Positions 34,525 to 43,530 are shown, numbered from the stretch's first letter. The stretch is 64,000 nt of DNA from G965247475 sp965247475 (GCA_965247475.1 OZ252016.1:1302001-1366000), one strand, 5' to 3'. A program made the numbers and translations. The notes: a model not told the origin generated them from the letters alone.

Positions 34525-35682
34525 TTAGGCGTACGGCGGCAGCGTCGCGAGGTCGAGCTCGATGCCGAAGCCGGGGGCGTCCGAGGGGCGCAGGCGGCCG
34601 TTGACGGGGTGGGCCGCGCCGGGCACTGAGACGGCGTCCGCGAGGTCGGTGTCGGGCCCGGAGGCCACGAAGTATTCGCCCCACGGAATGCCTGGCATGG
34701 CGTAGCAGGCGTGCTGGCCGTAGGGCTCGTTGACGCCGCCGTGCGGGATGACCGCCAGCCCGGCCGCGTCGGCGATGGCGCAGATGCGCACCAGGGCCGT
34801 GATGCCGCCCACCCACATGACGTCCGGTTGCAGGACGTCCACCAGGCGGCGGCTGGCGGCGTGCTGGAACGGCACCGGGGTATACCAGTGCTCGCCGGTG
34901 GCGAGCGTTTGCCAGGGCACGCGGCGGCGCAACTCGGCGTGGCTGTCCATGTCTTCCGAGGGCAGCGCTTCTTCGATCCACTTGAGCTTGAACGGCCGCA
35001 GCTCCTCGATCAGGCGCACGGCGTACTCGACGTCCAGGGACATCCAGCAATCCAGCATCAACTCGATGTCGGGGCCGACGAGGTCGCGCACGGCGGCCAT
35101 GTCGTTCACGTTGCGGCGCAGGCCCTCCAGGCCGTCGGGCGGGCCATAGCGGCAGGGGTGCTTGGTGGCCGTGAACCCAAGCTCCATGTGCCATTCGTGC
35201 TGCGGCCCGGTGGCGTAGCAGACGATCTCGTCGCGCGAGGGGCCGCCAAGCAGCTCATACACCGGTCGATCCAGCACCTTGCCCTTCAAGTCCCAGAGCG
35301 CGAGATCGATGGCGCTCACCGCATACGACGCCAACCCCGTGGCGCCGAAGGGCGAGCACAGCCGCAGCATCATGTCGTAGAGGCGCTCGGTGGCCAGCGC
35401 CGGCTCGCCGATGATGCGGGGGGCGAGGTAGTCGTCCACCAAGGCGACCATCGATCGGCCGATCGTGCCAATGCCAAGGCCCTGGGTGCCGTCCTCGGCA
35501 GTTACGACGACGCCCACGCCGGGCCACGACGGCATCCAGTTCGATCGAACCTCTGCGTAACGCGGATAGCGAGCCATCGGTGAACCGACCCGGGCTTCGG
35601 CGGTCCACGACGCACGGCGTCTGCTCGTGGCGCGCCGTTCGCCGAAGTCGAGCGCAACCGTTTGGACGTTGGCGATCTTCAC
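34525..35682 (-). CDS. L-rhamnonate dehydratase-like enolase-superfamily enzyme
   Basis: The 385-residue protein follows the RhmD pattern closely: TKHPCRYGPPDG, LMLDCWMSLDVEYA (first metal ligand Asp), KWIEEALPSED (second), LATGEHWYT (third) and VIPHGG with the catalytic-site His, ending in PVNGRLRPSDAPGFGIEL. RhmD dehydrates L-rhamnonate, and often L-mannonate or L-lyxonate, to the 2-keto-3-deoxy acid. The RhmA-like aldolase that could act next is at 61843-62661. The MBL-fold gene lies 10 bases upstream on the same strand. Confidence 0.87.
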   Translation of the reverse strand: MKIANVQTVALDFGERRATSRRRASWTAEARVGSPMARYPRYAEVRSNWMPSWPGVGVVVTAEDGTQGLGIGTIGRSMVALVDDYLAPRIIGEPALATERLYDMMLRLCSPFGATGLASYAVSAIDLALWDLKGKVLDRPVYELLGGPSRDEIVCYATGPQHEWHMELGFTATKHPCRYGPPDGLEGLRRNVNDMAAVRDLVGPDIELMLDCWMSLDVEYAVRLIEELRPFKLKWIEEALPSEDMDSHAELRRRVPWQTLATGEHWYTPVPFQHAASRRLVDVLQPDVMWVGGITALVRICAIADAAGLAVIPHGGVNEPYGQHACYAMPGIPWGEYFVASGPDTDLADAVSVPGAAHPVNGRLRPSDAPGFGIELDLATLPPYA

Positions 35683-35692
35683 CGCGGTGCGG

Positions 35693-36433
35693 CTATGGGT
35701 AGCTGATGGTGTCGCCAGGCTTGAGCTCGAGCACCGTCGTGCGCGGGGTGAGGTCGGCGATGCGGTGCCGCAGGTCGTCGATATCCGCCGCCTGATTCGG
35801 GAAGGTGTCGTAGTGGCACGGGATCACCGCGCGCGGCCGCGTGAGGGCGGCGGCCATGGCGGCCTCCTTGACGCCCATCGTGTACTTCCCGCCGACCGGC
35901 ATGATCACGAGGTCCGGTGCGTAGAGCTGGCTGATCAGGGCCATGTCGCCGAACACGCCGGTGTCGGCGGTGTCGTAGATCACCGGGCCGCCGTCGAACG
36001 TCATCACGTATCCGCAGACGCTGCCGTCCGGTTCGGCGTAAGCGGTGCCCTGCTTGTACGCGACGCCGTGCATGGCAGTCGAATGGTCGGCGCGGACCAT
36101 CGTGTAGGTAACGCCGCCGAGGGTGGCGGATCCGCCGATATTGAGCGGGCACGAATCGGTGTCGAACCCGATTCCGTGCGTATCGGCGTATCCCGCGACC
36201 TCGGGACTCCCGATCAGCGTGGCGCCGGTCTTCTTGACCAATTCGATGGCATCGCCCAGGTGGTCGACGTGGCCGTGGGTTACGCAGACGACATCGGCCT
36301 CCGAAATGTCGCCGAGCGACACGGCGCAGACCGGATTGTCGTCCAGCCACGGGTCGAAGTAGATGACCTGTCCGTCCGGCGCTGTGAACCGGAACGAGGC
36401 GTGGCCCAGGAATTGGATCTCCACCGAGTTCAT
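35693..36433 (-). CDS. MBL-fold metal-dependent hydrolase (UPF0173)
   Basis: The 246-residue protein has FLGHASFRF at the N terminus, the metal motif THGHVDHLGD, AYADTHG and DHSTAMHG segments, YDTADTGVFGDM (bridging Asp) and VIPCHYDTFP (C-terminal His), the UPF0173 pattern. ATG at 36433 is preceded by GGGGAGG 7 bases upstream. In an acid-sugar locus a lactonase role is attractive, because it would supply the open aldonate to the RhmD-like enzyme immediately downstream, but this is inference. Confidence 0.87.
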   Translation of the reverse strand: MNSVEIQFLGHASFRFTAPDGQVIYFDPWLDDNPVCAVSLGDISEADVVCVTHGHVDHLGDAIELVKKTGATLIGSPEVAGYADTHGIGFDTDSCPLNIGGSATLGGVTYTMVRADHSTAMHGVAYKQGTAYAEPDGSVCGYVMTFDGGPVIYDTADTGVFGDMALISQLYAPDLVIMPVGGKYTMGVKEAAMAAALTRPRAVIPCHYDTFPNQAADIDDLRHRIADLTPRTTVLELKPGDTISYP

Positions 36434-36486
36434 GTTTTGGCCTCCCCGCCCTCGAGCGCGTCTTGCGACCTGATCGGCATCACCGT

Positions 36487-36828
36487 CTAGCTGTCTGAGA
36501 TCGAGTAGCTGAGCGTCTGCAGTCGGATCCGATCGTCCGTGATATAGAAGGAGTCGGCGCCCTGCGCCGTCCGACCGTCGGGGTTCCGCCCGCTCCACTC
36601 GAACAGCACCAGGGGTCCGTCGACCGTCACGGATTCCTGTGCGAGATCGAAGCCCGCAAGCTGGTCGCCCAGCTCATCGAACACGCCCCGAATCTCGGCG
36701 TGACCGCGCGCAACGGCGTTCGGGCGCATGAACGCCGCGTCGTCCGCGTAGTCCGCGAGGACGCGGTCCATATCGCCGGCGCAGATCGAGGCCCAGTGAT
36801 CGTCGTAGACCTGGCGTGCGTCTCGCAT
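36487..36828 (-). CDS. SnoaL-like/DUF4440 protein
   Basis: The 113-residue protein has the NTF2-like fold pattern: a first helix (VYDDHWASICAGDMDRVLADY), ADDAAFMRPNAVARGHAEIRGVF, and beta strands such as GPLVLFEWSGRNPDG and DSFYITDDRIRLQTLSYS. Such proteins act as small isomerases, hydrolases or ligand-binding partners. The ATG at 36828 gives the normal domain length. It sits 53 bases upstream of the MBL-fold gene on the same strand and is divergent from hyuB. The substrate is unknown. Confidence 0.78.
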   Translation of the reverse strand: MRDARQVYDDHWASICAGDMDRVLADYADDAAFMRPNAVARGHAEIRGVFDELGDQLAGFDLAQESVTVDGPLVLFEWSGRNPDGRTAQGADSFYITDDRIRLQTLSYSISDS

Positions 36829-36974
36829 CGGCGGGTATCTCCTTGGCGTTCTGCCGTCAATGATTGCCGGCGCCGCCGGGCAGAAGCGGGAATCGAGTCG
36901 GTGCGGGGCCTTATCATAGCGGCGCTCTAGATCGGCGGCGCCCCACCGGGCGGCCGCGCGAATCCGAATCCGAC

Positions 36975-38780
36975 ATGACGCCGCACGCACCATTCGTAGA
37001 CGCCCCGAGCGATCTCCAGATCGACGATCCGATTCAGCTCGAGGTCGTTCGGAACTTTCTGGTCAGCGTCTGTGAGGAGATGGGCGTGGCGATGATGCGC
37101 ACCTCCTACTCGACGATGTTCAACGAGGCGCGCGACTTCTCCTGCGTCGTCTTCGACGCGCGCGGCGAGATGATCGCCCAGGGCGATTTCTGTCCCGCCC
37201 ACATCGGCGCGATCGTGCACACCGTGGAGTGGGCCATCAAGGAAGTTGGCCACGAGCACATGCGGCCCGGCGACGTGATCCTGCACAACGATCCGTACCG
37301 GGGCGGCTGCCACCTGCCGGAGTTCATGACGCTCAAGCCCTGCTTCCACGACGGCGCGGTGGTGGCGTATACGGCCAACATCGCGCACATGACCGACATC
37401 GGCGGGATGGTGCCGGCCGCGTTCGGCGACACGCGCAACATCTTTCAGGAAGGTCTGCGGCTGCCGCCGATCAAGATCTTCCGTGACGATCGGCCGGTCG
37501 AGGACATCTTCGCCATCATCACCTCCAACGTGCGCACCCCCAAGGTGTCACGGGGCGACCTGATGGCGATGGTCGGCTCCACGTTCCTGGCCGACCGTCG
37601 AATCGTCGAGTTGGTGGAGAAATTGGGCATCGAGAGATTCGACGCGCTGGCGGCCCAGATCAAGGACGTTTCCGAATCCTTGATGCGAAAGGCGATCCAG
37701 CGCCTTCCCGATGGCGAGTATTCGGCCGAGGGATTCCTGGAAGACGACGGCGTGATCCCAGACCGTCCGTGGAAGATCCGGGCGACGCTGGTCGTTCGCG
37801 GCGACGAGCTGATCGTCGACTATGCGGGATCGGACCCGCAGGCCGCCGGCGCGATCAACCAGTCGTTCGGCACCACGGCGTCGGCGACGTACGCGGGCGT
37901 CTTTCACATGATCGACGACCCGATCCCCTGGAACCACGGGGCGTACCGGCCGATCAGCATCGTGGCGCCGCCCGGCACGATCGTGAACGTGAACTACCCG
38001 GGATCGTGCGTCGGCGGGAACTCCGACACCTACCCCACCACCGTGGACATTCTGCTGTCGGCGTTCGCGCAGGCGAGCGATCGCAGCTCGGCCGCGGATG
38101 GCGGCACCTGCGGGTTGCTCGGTCTCTACGGAACGAATCAGGACACCGGCCAGCCGTTCGTCATCCTCCACCACGAAGGCATGGGCTGGGGCGGGCGCGT
38201 CGACGCCGACGGCAACGATGCGCAGATCGTCAAGAACGGGAATTGTCTCAACGCGCCCTGCGAGGTGTGGGAGACCCGGTATCCGGTGGTCCTCGAGGAA
38301 TACGCGCTGGTGGGCGGCGGGGCCGGAGCGGGCAAGCACCGCGGCGGCCACGGCGTTCAGCGCATCTGGCGATGTGTGCGGCCGATCATCGTGAGCGCCC
38401 ACTTGAACCGGACCGAGACGAGCGCATGGGGGCTGCGCGGCGGGATGGCCGGGGGCCACACGGCGCTGCTCTTCCGCCGTGCCGGCGACAGTCGCTGGCG
38501 CACGGCGCGGGAGCTCTTCGACACGATCTCCAACGGCAAGTTCTCAAACGTCAAGCTCGAACCGGGCGACCGGATCCTGCTCCGAACACCGGGGGGCGGC
38601 GGCTATGGTGACCCGCTCGAGCGCGACCCCGAGCTGGTCCGCGAGGATGTCGTCGACGGGCTGTTGGGGCTGGAGGAGGCCGACCGCGACTACGGGGTGA
38701 CACTCGATGCAAGCACGATGACCGTCAATATCGCCGCCACGCGGGCGGGAAGAGCGCGCAGGCGGAAGGAGTCTTCCTGA
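36975..38780 (+). CDS. Hydantoinase B/oxoprolinase-family subunit (first copy)
   Basis: The 601-residue protein matches HyuB: NFLVSVCEEMGVAMMRTSYS, FDARGEMIAQGDFCPAHIG, DVILHNDPYRGGCHLPE, NYPGSCVGGNSDTYPTT, GGAGAGKHRGGHG and LLRTPGGGGYGDPLER are family motifs. With HyuA it forms an ATP-dependent amidohydrolase or carboxylase acting on hydantoins, oxoproline or related rings and ketones. ATG at 36975 directly precedes the conserved region. Its ATG-proximal third is nearly identical in DNA to the second hyuB at 41523. Confidence 0.9.
   Translation: MTPHAPFVDAPSDLQIDDPIQLEVVRNFLVSVCEEMGVAMMRTSYSTMFNEARDFSCVVFDARGEMIAQGDFCPAHIGAIVHTVEWAIKEVGHEHMRPGDVILHNDPYRGGCHLPEFMTLKPCFHDGAVVAYTANIAHMTDIGGMVPAAFGDTRNIFQEGLRLPPIKIFRDDRPVEDIFAIITSNVRTPKVSRGDLMAMVGSTFLADRRIVELVEKLGIERFDALAAQIKDVSESLMRKAIQRLPDGEYSAEGFLEDDGVIPDRPWKIRATLVVRGDELIVDYAGSDPQAAGAINQSFGTTASATYAGVFHMIDDPIPWNHGAYRPISIVAPPGTIVNVNYPGSCVGGNSDTYPTTVDILLSAFAQASDRSSAADGGTCGLLGLYGTNQDTGQPFVILHHEGMGWGGRVDADGNDAQIVKNGNCLNAPCEVWETRYPVVLEEYALVGGGAGAGKHRGGHGVQRIWRCVRPIIVSAHLNRTETSAWGLRGGMAGGHTALLFRRAGDSRWRTARELFDTISNGKFSNVKLEPGDRILLRTPGGGGYGDPLERDPELVREDVVDGLLGLEEADRDYGVTLDASTMTVNIAATRAGRARRRKESS
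37074..37594 (+). repeat. Near-identical tract shared by the two hyuB genes (copy 1)
   Basis: This tract matches 41622-42142 at a constant offset of 4548 bases. At its end, about 95 bases (from GAGGACATCTTCGCC at 37500 to CTGGCCGA at 37594) are identical, including third codon positions. Immediately after it the two genes diverge at many third positions. The abrupt border suggests gene conversion. Confidence 0.82.
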
Positions 38781-39445
38781 TGGCCGGGGCAGCACTCGCG
38801 GACGCACTCCGCGATCGATTCATGGCGCTCCACACCGCGCTGATCTGCGACAGCATGGACCGTCTCGGCATCCCGTTAGAGGTGATGTCACACGACGTCC
38901 GGCCGATGTACGACGGCGCGGTGGTCGCCGGGCGCGCCGTCCCGATCCTGCAGACGGCCGTGTATCGTCCGCCGGCGGAGCCGTACAAGCGCCTGTTCGA
39001 GGCGTTTCGCGCGCTGCAGCGCAACGACGTGCTGGTCATCACCACGACCGGCGAGCGGACGGCCGGCGTGTGGGGCGGGCTGCTGAGCACATCGGCGCAG
39101 GCGCGCGGCGCCGTGGGCTGCGTGATCGACGGCCTCACGCGCGACGTCGCGGAAATCCAGACGATCGGGTTTCCGGTCTTCGCCTCGGGTCAGACGCCCA
39201 TCGACTCGGAGGGACGCTCGGAAGCCATGGAGTGGGGCGTGGCCATCGAATGCGGCGGGGCGCGCGTGAACCCGGGCGATGTCGTCGTGGGCGACGACAT
39301 GGGCGTGGTGGTCGTGCCGGGCGCGGCGGTGGAGGATGTGCTCGCCAAGGCGGAGGAGAAGGGTCTTGGTGAGACGAATGTGCGAGAGATCCTCGCCACC
39401 GGCGAGGATGTGGGCGAGGTCTTCCACAAGTATGGGATTCTCTAG
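38780..39445 (+). CDS. RraA-like protein (HMG/oxaloacetate aldolase family)
   Basis: The 221-residue protein has the RraA fold signature WGGLLSTSAQARGAVGCVIDGLTRDVAEI, with the Arg-Asp pair that binds substrate and metal in 4-hydroxy-4-methyl-2-oxoglutarate aldolases, and later RVNPGDVVVGDDMGVVVVP. Members cleave oxo-acid aldols or decarboxylate oxaloacetate; only some regulate RNase E. The ATG overlaps the hyuB stop by one base (TGATG), so translation is coupled, and hyuA follows 51 bases on. A role in processing the HyuAB product is likely. Confidence 0.88.
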   Translation: MAGAALADALRDRFMALHTALICDSMDRLGIPLEVMSHDVRPMYDGAVVAGRAVPILQTAVYRPPAEPYKRLFEAFRALQRNDVLVITTTGERTAGVWGGLLSTSAQARGAVGCVIDGLTRDVAEIQTIGFPVFASGQTPIDSEGRSEAMEWGVAIECGGARVNPGDVVVGDDMGVVVVPGAAVEDVLAKAEEKGLGETNVREILATGEDVGEVFHKYGIL

Positions 39446-39496
39446 CACCGCCCGGAATCCCGAGGCGGGCGCCAGCGGAAACGGTCGACTCTGAAC

Positions 39497-41521
39497 ATGG
39501 CTGCAAGCATCGCGGTTGACATGGGCGGGACGTTCACGGATCTGATCGCCATGGACGGCGCCGGCGAGATCCGCGTCGCCAAGTCGCTCACCACGCCCCG
39601 CGAGCCGACCGTCGGCATCTTCGACTCGATCGCGAAGGCCGAGCTCGAGCCGGCGGACATCTCGTACTTCGTGCACGGCACGACCGTGGGCACGAACATG
39701 CTGATCGAGCGGCGCGGACCGCGCATCGGCCTCATCACGACCAAGGGCTTCCGCGACGTGCTCCGCATCCAGCGAATCGTCCGGCCCGAGTCGTTCGACC
39801 TGCACTGGGTAAAGCCGCGTCACTTAGTAGAGCGCGCGCTGAGCCTGGAGGTCGAGGAGCGCATCGGCGCCCACGGCGAGACCGTCACAGAGCTGAATGA
39901 GGACGACGTGCGCGCGGCGGTGGCGAAGCTGAAGAGCGCGGATGTGCGCGGCGTGGCCGTCAGCTACCTGTTCTCGTTCCTGAATCCGGACCATGAGCAG
40001 CGTACGCGCGAGATCGTCCAGGAGCTCTTCCCGGAGGTCTACGTCTCCATCAGCTCGGACGTATTCCCGCAGTGGCGCGAGTTCGAGCGCACGAGCACCA
40101 CCGTGATCGACGCCTATCTCAAGCCCAACATTGACGAATACCTCACATCGCTTGAGCGGCGGATCGAGGACGACGGCGCCCGCGGCCTACTGATCATGCG
40201 CAGCAACGGCGGTGTCATGAGCACGACCAGCGCGAAGAACCAGCCGGTCACCATGATCCAGAGTGGACCGGCCGGCGGCGTGATCGGCAGCCTCCACCTC
40301 GGCGGGCTCCTCGAGGTGGATCCGCTGATGACGGCCGACATCGGAGGCACGAGCTTCGATGCTTGCCTGGTCGCCGATCACCGACCCGCCACGACCACCA
40401 CGCGGGACCTCGAGTTCGGAATCCCGGTTGCGACGCCGATGCTGGACATCCGATCGATCGGCGCCGGCGGCGGGAGCATGGCGTGGATCGACCCGGCTGG
40501 AATCCTGAAGGTCGGGCCTCAGAGCGCGGGCGCGGATCCGGGTCCCGCCTGCTACGGGCGCGGGGGCGAGACGGCAACATCCACCGACGCGAACGTCGTG
40601 CTCGGCCGCCTGGACCCGATGTTCAAGCTCGGCGGCGACGTCGAGCTGCGCCCTGAGCTCGCGCGGACCGCGATCGAGGCGCTCGGGTCACAGCTCGGGT
40701 TCGATGCCGAGCGCGCGGCCGCCGGGATTCTCGAGATCATGAACAGCAACATGGCCGAGACGATGCGATTGCTCACGATCGACCGGGGTCTCGACCCGCG
40801 CGAGTTCGTCCTGGTGGCCTTCGGCGGCGCGGGGCCGCTGCACGGCGCGTATCTGGCACAGCATCTCGGGATGACACGGGTGGTGGTCCCGATCTTCCCC
40901 GGCGCGTTCAGCGCGCTCGGCGCGCTGATGGCCGACACCCGGTTCGACTACATGAAGACCCGCATCACCTACTCCCAGAACATCGACCTATCGGTCGTGC
41001 AAGCCGACTTTGCCGACCTGGAGCAGCGGGCGGCCGACGACTTCGCGCGCGAAGGGTTCGAGGCCGCGCCGGTGATCCAGCGCAGCATCGACATGCGCTA
41101 TTACGGACAGAATTGGGAGCTCGAAGTGCCGATCCCCGGCGGCCCGATCTCCGGCGACACCATCGAGTCGGCGCGGACCGCGTTCGATGCCGAGCACGAT
41201 CGACAGTTCGGATGGAGCTTCCCGGAGTCGGCGTTCGAGCTGGTCAACTTCCGGGTCGTCGCCGTCGCGGTGCGGCGCACAGTCGAGATGCCCGAAGTTG
41301 CCACCGGCGCGCTGCCTGAGCCCGTCAAGCGGGCACCGGTGTACTTCTCCGAGGTCGACGGCCACGCCGACACGGCGTTCTACCGCAGGGATGATCTACG
41401 TGCCGGGAACGAGTTCGCAGGCCCCGCGATCATCGTCGAGGACGATGCGACCGCACTGGTTCCGCCTGGCTGGTCGGCGCGCGTGGAGCCGCACGGCAGC
41501 ATCGTGATGGAGGTTGCGTGA
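39497..41521 (+). CDS. Hydantoinase A/oxoprolinase-family ATPase subunit
   Basis: The 674-residue protein has the actin-like ATPase motif VDMGGTFTDLIAMD at the N terminus, YFVHGTTVGTNMLIERRG, the central MTADIGGTSFDACLV (second phosphate-binding site) and FGGAGPLHGAYLAQHLGM near the end of the catalytic part, followed by a beta-rich C-terminal domain. HyuA activates the substrate with ATP for ring opening or carboxylation by HyuB. It lies between two hyuB genes, so either or both could be its partner. The ATG at 39497 gives the normal length. Confidence 0.92.
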   Translation: MAASIAVDMGGTFTDLIAMDGAGEIRVAKSLTTPREPTVGIFDSIAKAELEPADISYFVHGTTVGTNMLIERRGPRIGLITTKGFRDVLRIQRIVRPESFDLHWVKPRHLVERALSLEVEERIGAHGETVTELNEDDVRAAVAKLKSADVRGVAVSYLFSFLNPDHEQRTREIVQELFPEVYVSISSDVFPQWREFERTSTTVIDAYLKPNIDEYLTSLERRIEDDGARGLLIMRSNGGVMSTTSAKNQPVTMIQSGPAGGVIGSLHLGGLLEVDPLMTADIGGTSFDACLVADHRPATTTTRDLEFGIPVATPMLDIRSIGAGGGSMAWIDPAGILKVGPQSAGADPGPACYGRGGETATSTDANVVLGRLDPMFKLGGDVELRPELARTAIEALGSQLGFDAERAAAGILEIMNSNMAETMRLLTIDRGLDPREFVLVAFGGAGPLHGAYLAQHLGMTRVVVPIFPGAFSALGALMADTRFDYMKTRITYSQNIDLSVVQADFADLEQRAADDFAREGFEAAPVIQRSIDMRYYGQNWELEVPIPGGPISGDTIESARTAFDAEHDRQFGWSFPESAFELVNFRVVAVAVRRTVEMPEVATGALPEPVKRAPVYFSEVDGHADTAFYRRDDLRAGNEFAGPAIIVEDDATALVPPGWSARVEPHGSIVMEVA

Positions 41522-41522
41522 C

Positions 41523-43328
41523 ATGGCCGTAAGCACCGCCCCGGCCCAGGCGCTCGTCGGTCTCGACATCGACGATCCGGTTCAGCTCGAAGTGGTTCGC
41601 AACTCCCTGGTGAGCATTTGCGAGGAGATGGGCGTGGCGATGATGCGCACCTCCTACTCCACGATGTTTAACGAGGCGCGCGACTTCTCTTGCGTCGTCT
41701 TCGACGCGCGCGGCGAGATGATCGCCCAGGGCGATTTCTGCCCGGCCCACATCGGGGCGATCGTGCATACCGTCGAGTGGGCCATCAAGGAAGTCGGCCC
41801 CGAGCACATGCAGCCCGGCGACGTGATCCTGCACAACGATCCGTACCGCGGCGGCTGCCACCTACCGGAGTTCATGACGCTCAAGCCCTGCTTCCACGAC
41901 GGTGCGGTGGTGGCGTACGCGGCCAACATCGCGCACATGACCGAGATCGGGGGCATGGTGCCGGCCGCGTTCGGCGACACGCGCAACATCTTTCAGGAAG
42001 GCCTGCGGCTGCCGCCGATCAAGATCTTTCGTGACAACCGGCCGGTCGAGGACATCTTCGCCATCATCACCTCCAACGTGCGCACCCCCAAGGTGTCACG
42101 GGGCGACCTGATGGCGATGGTCGGCTCCACGTTCCTGGCCGAGCGCCGCGTCGTGGAGTTGGTCGAGAAGGTTGGCGTCGACCGATTCACCGAGCTCGCC
42201 GGCCAGATCAAGGACGTCTCGGAAGTGATGATGCGCGCGGCGATCTCGAAGCTGCCCGACGGCGAGTACGCGGCGGAGGGCATCGTCGAGGACGACGGCG
42301 TAATCGCCGACAACCCGTACAAGTTCGTGGCGCGGATCGTCGTGCGCGGCGACGAGATCATCGTGGACTACACCGGCTCGGACGCGCAGGCGGCGGGTGC
42401 GATCAATCAGTCCTTCGGGACCACTGCGTCCGCGACCTACGCGACGATCTTCCACATGATCGACGACCCGATTCCCTGGAACCACGGCGCGTACCGTCCG
42501 ATCGGCATCGTCGCGCCGCCCGGGACGGTGACCAATGTGAACTACCCGGGCTCGTGCGTCGGCGGAAACTCGGATACCTACCCGAACACGATGGACATGC
42601 TGTTCGCGGCGTTCTCGCAGATCAGCGAGCGCAGCCAGGCATGCGACGGCGGCACCAGCGGTCTGCTGGGTCTGTACGGCACCTCCATCGACACCGGCGA
42701 GCCGTTCGTGCTGCTGCACATCGAGGGCATGGGCTGCGGCGGCCGGGCCGACGCCGACGGCAACGACGCGATGGTCACAAAGAACGGGAACTGCCTGAAC
42801 TCGCCGTGCGAGGTGCTGGAGACGCGCTATCCGGTTCGGATCGAGGCGTACCGGCTGGCGACCGAGAGCCCAGGCCCCGGCGCCCACCGCGGGGGCCACG
42901 GCGTCGAGCGAATCTGGCGCTGTCTCGCGCCGATCACGATCAGCGCGCACGTCAACCGCACGTGGTTCAAGCCCTGGGGTCTGCGGGGCGGCGAACCGGC
43001 CGGGAACTCAGGGTTGCTGTTCCAGCGGTCGGGCACGGATACCTGGCTCACGGCGAAGGAGCTGTTCGAGAAGATCTCGGCCGGGAAGTTCTCGAACGTG
43101 GTGCTCGACCAAGACGATCTGATCCTCCTGCGGACTCCCGGCGGCGGCGGCTACGGCGACCCGCTCATGCGCGATCAGGACGCGGTTCTGCGCGACGTGC
43201 TGGACGAACTCATCCCGGCCGCGACCGCGGTCGAGCGATACGGCGTCGTGATTGCAGACGATGGCTTGACGGTTGACGCTGAAGCCACCGATCGAGCACG
43301 TGCGGGGGGGCCTCGTGCCACAGCGTGA
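41523..43328 (+). CDS. Hydantoinase B/oxoprolinase-family subunit (second copy)
   Basis: This 601-residue protein has the same length as the copy at 36975 and the same motifs (GDFCPAHIG, NDPYRGGCHLPE, NYPGSCVGGNSDTYPN, GAHRGGHGVERIW, LLRTPGGGGYGDPL). It starts 1 base after hyuA, so HyuA and this HyuB are probably made in equal amounts. Differences from copy 1 are concentrated in the C-terminal two thirds, for example LLHIEGMGCGGRAD in place of LHHEGMGWGGRVD, which may change specificity. Confidence 0.9.
   Translation: MAVSTAPAQALVGLDIDDPVQLEVVRNSLVSICEEMGVAMMRTSYSTMFNEARDFSCVVFDARGEMIAQGDFCPAHIGAIVHTVEWAIKEVGPEHMQPGDVILHNDPYRGGCHLPEFMTLKPCFHDGAVVAYAANIAHMTEIGGMVPAAFGDTRNIFQEGLRLPPIKIFRDNRPVEDIFAIITSNVRTPKVSRGDLMAMVGSTFLAERRVVELVEKVGVDRFTELAGQIKDVSEVMMRAAISKLPDGEYAAEGIVEDDGVIADNPYKFVARIVVRGDEIIVDYTGSDAQAAGAINQSFGTTASATYATIFHMIDDPIPWNHGAYRPIGIVAPPGTVTNVNYPGSCVGGNSDTYPNTMDMLFAAFSQISERSQACDGGTSGLLGLYGTSIDTGEPFVLLHIEGMGCGGRADADGNDAMVTKNGNCLNSPCEVLETRYPVRIEAYRLATESPGPGAHRGGHGVERIWRCLAPITISAHVNRTWFKPWGLRGGEPAGNSGLLFQRSGTDTWLTAKELFEKISAGKFSNVVLDQDDLILLRTPGGGGYGDPLMRDQDAVLRDVLDELIPAATAVERYGVVIADDGLTVDAEATDRARAGGPRATA
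41622..42142 (+). repeat. Near-identical tract shared by the two hyuB genes (copy 2)
   Basis: This is the counterpart of 37074-37594. Both borders are sharp: the codons before the tract (CTGGTGAGCATTTG against CTGGTCAGCGTCTG) and after it (GAGCGCCGCGTC against GACCGTCGAATC) differ at several positions, whereas the interior differs only occasionally. Confidence 0.82.
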
Positions 43329-43530
43329 AGTCGATGAGATGCCGAGGTGCGAGAGCTGCGGCATCCTGATCCCGGTTCAGGAGATGCTGAAGGAGCACGA
43401 GGGCCACGACGTGATCGTGTGCAGTGAGAAGTGCTTCCGTATCTATAGGACCTACGTGTACCCGCGCTACGGCCATCGGTCCGAGCGTGAGGGGGCCGGC
43501 GGCGACGGCGGCGACGGCGGCGCCGGATGA
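43315..43530 (+). CDS. Small Cys-rich, probably zinc-binding protein next to hyuB
   Basis: The 71-residue protein has MPRCESCGILIPVQEML followed by DVIVCSEKCFRIYRTYVYP: a CxxC and a CxxxC pair about 24 residues apart, similar to TRASH-like or treble-clef metal sites. It ends in a Gly/Asp-rich tail. The start is uncertain: GTG 43315, ATG 43339 or an upstream start at 43273 that overlaps hyuB. Its stop overlaps the next start (ATGA). The position, directly after hyuB, suggests a small accessory subunit like the zinc-containing small subunit of acetone carboxylase; this is inference. Confidence 0.68.
   Translation: MPQREVDEMPRCESCGILIPVQEMLKEHEGHDVIVCSEKCFRIYRTYVYPRYGHRSEREGAGGDGGDGGAG

Noticed and set aside
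38780..39445. RraA as regulator of RNase E
   Set aside because: The protein has the Arg-Asp pair of the aldolase members and is coupled to hyu genes, so a metabolic function is much more likely.
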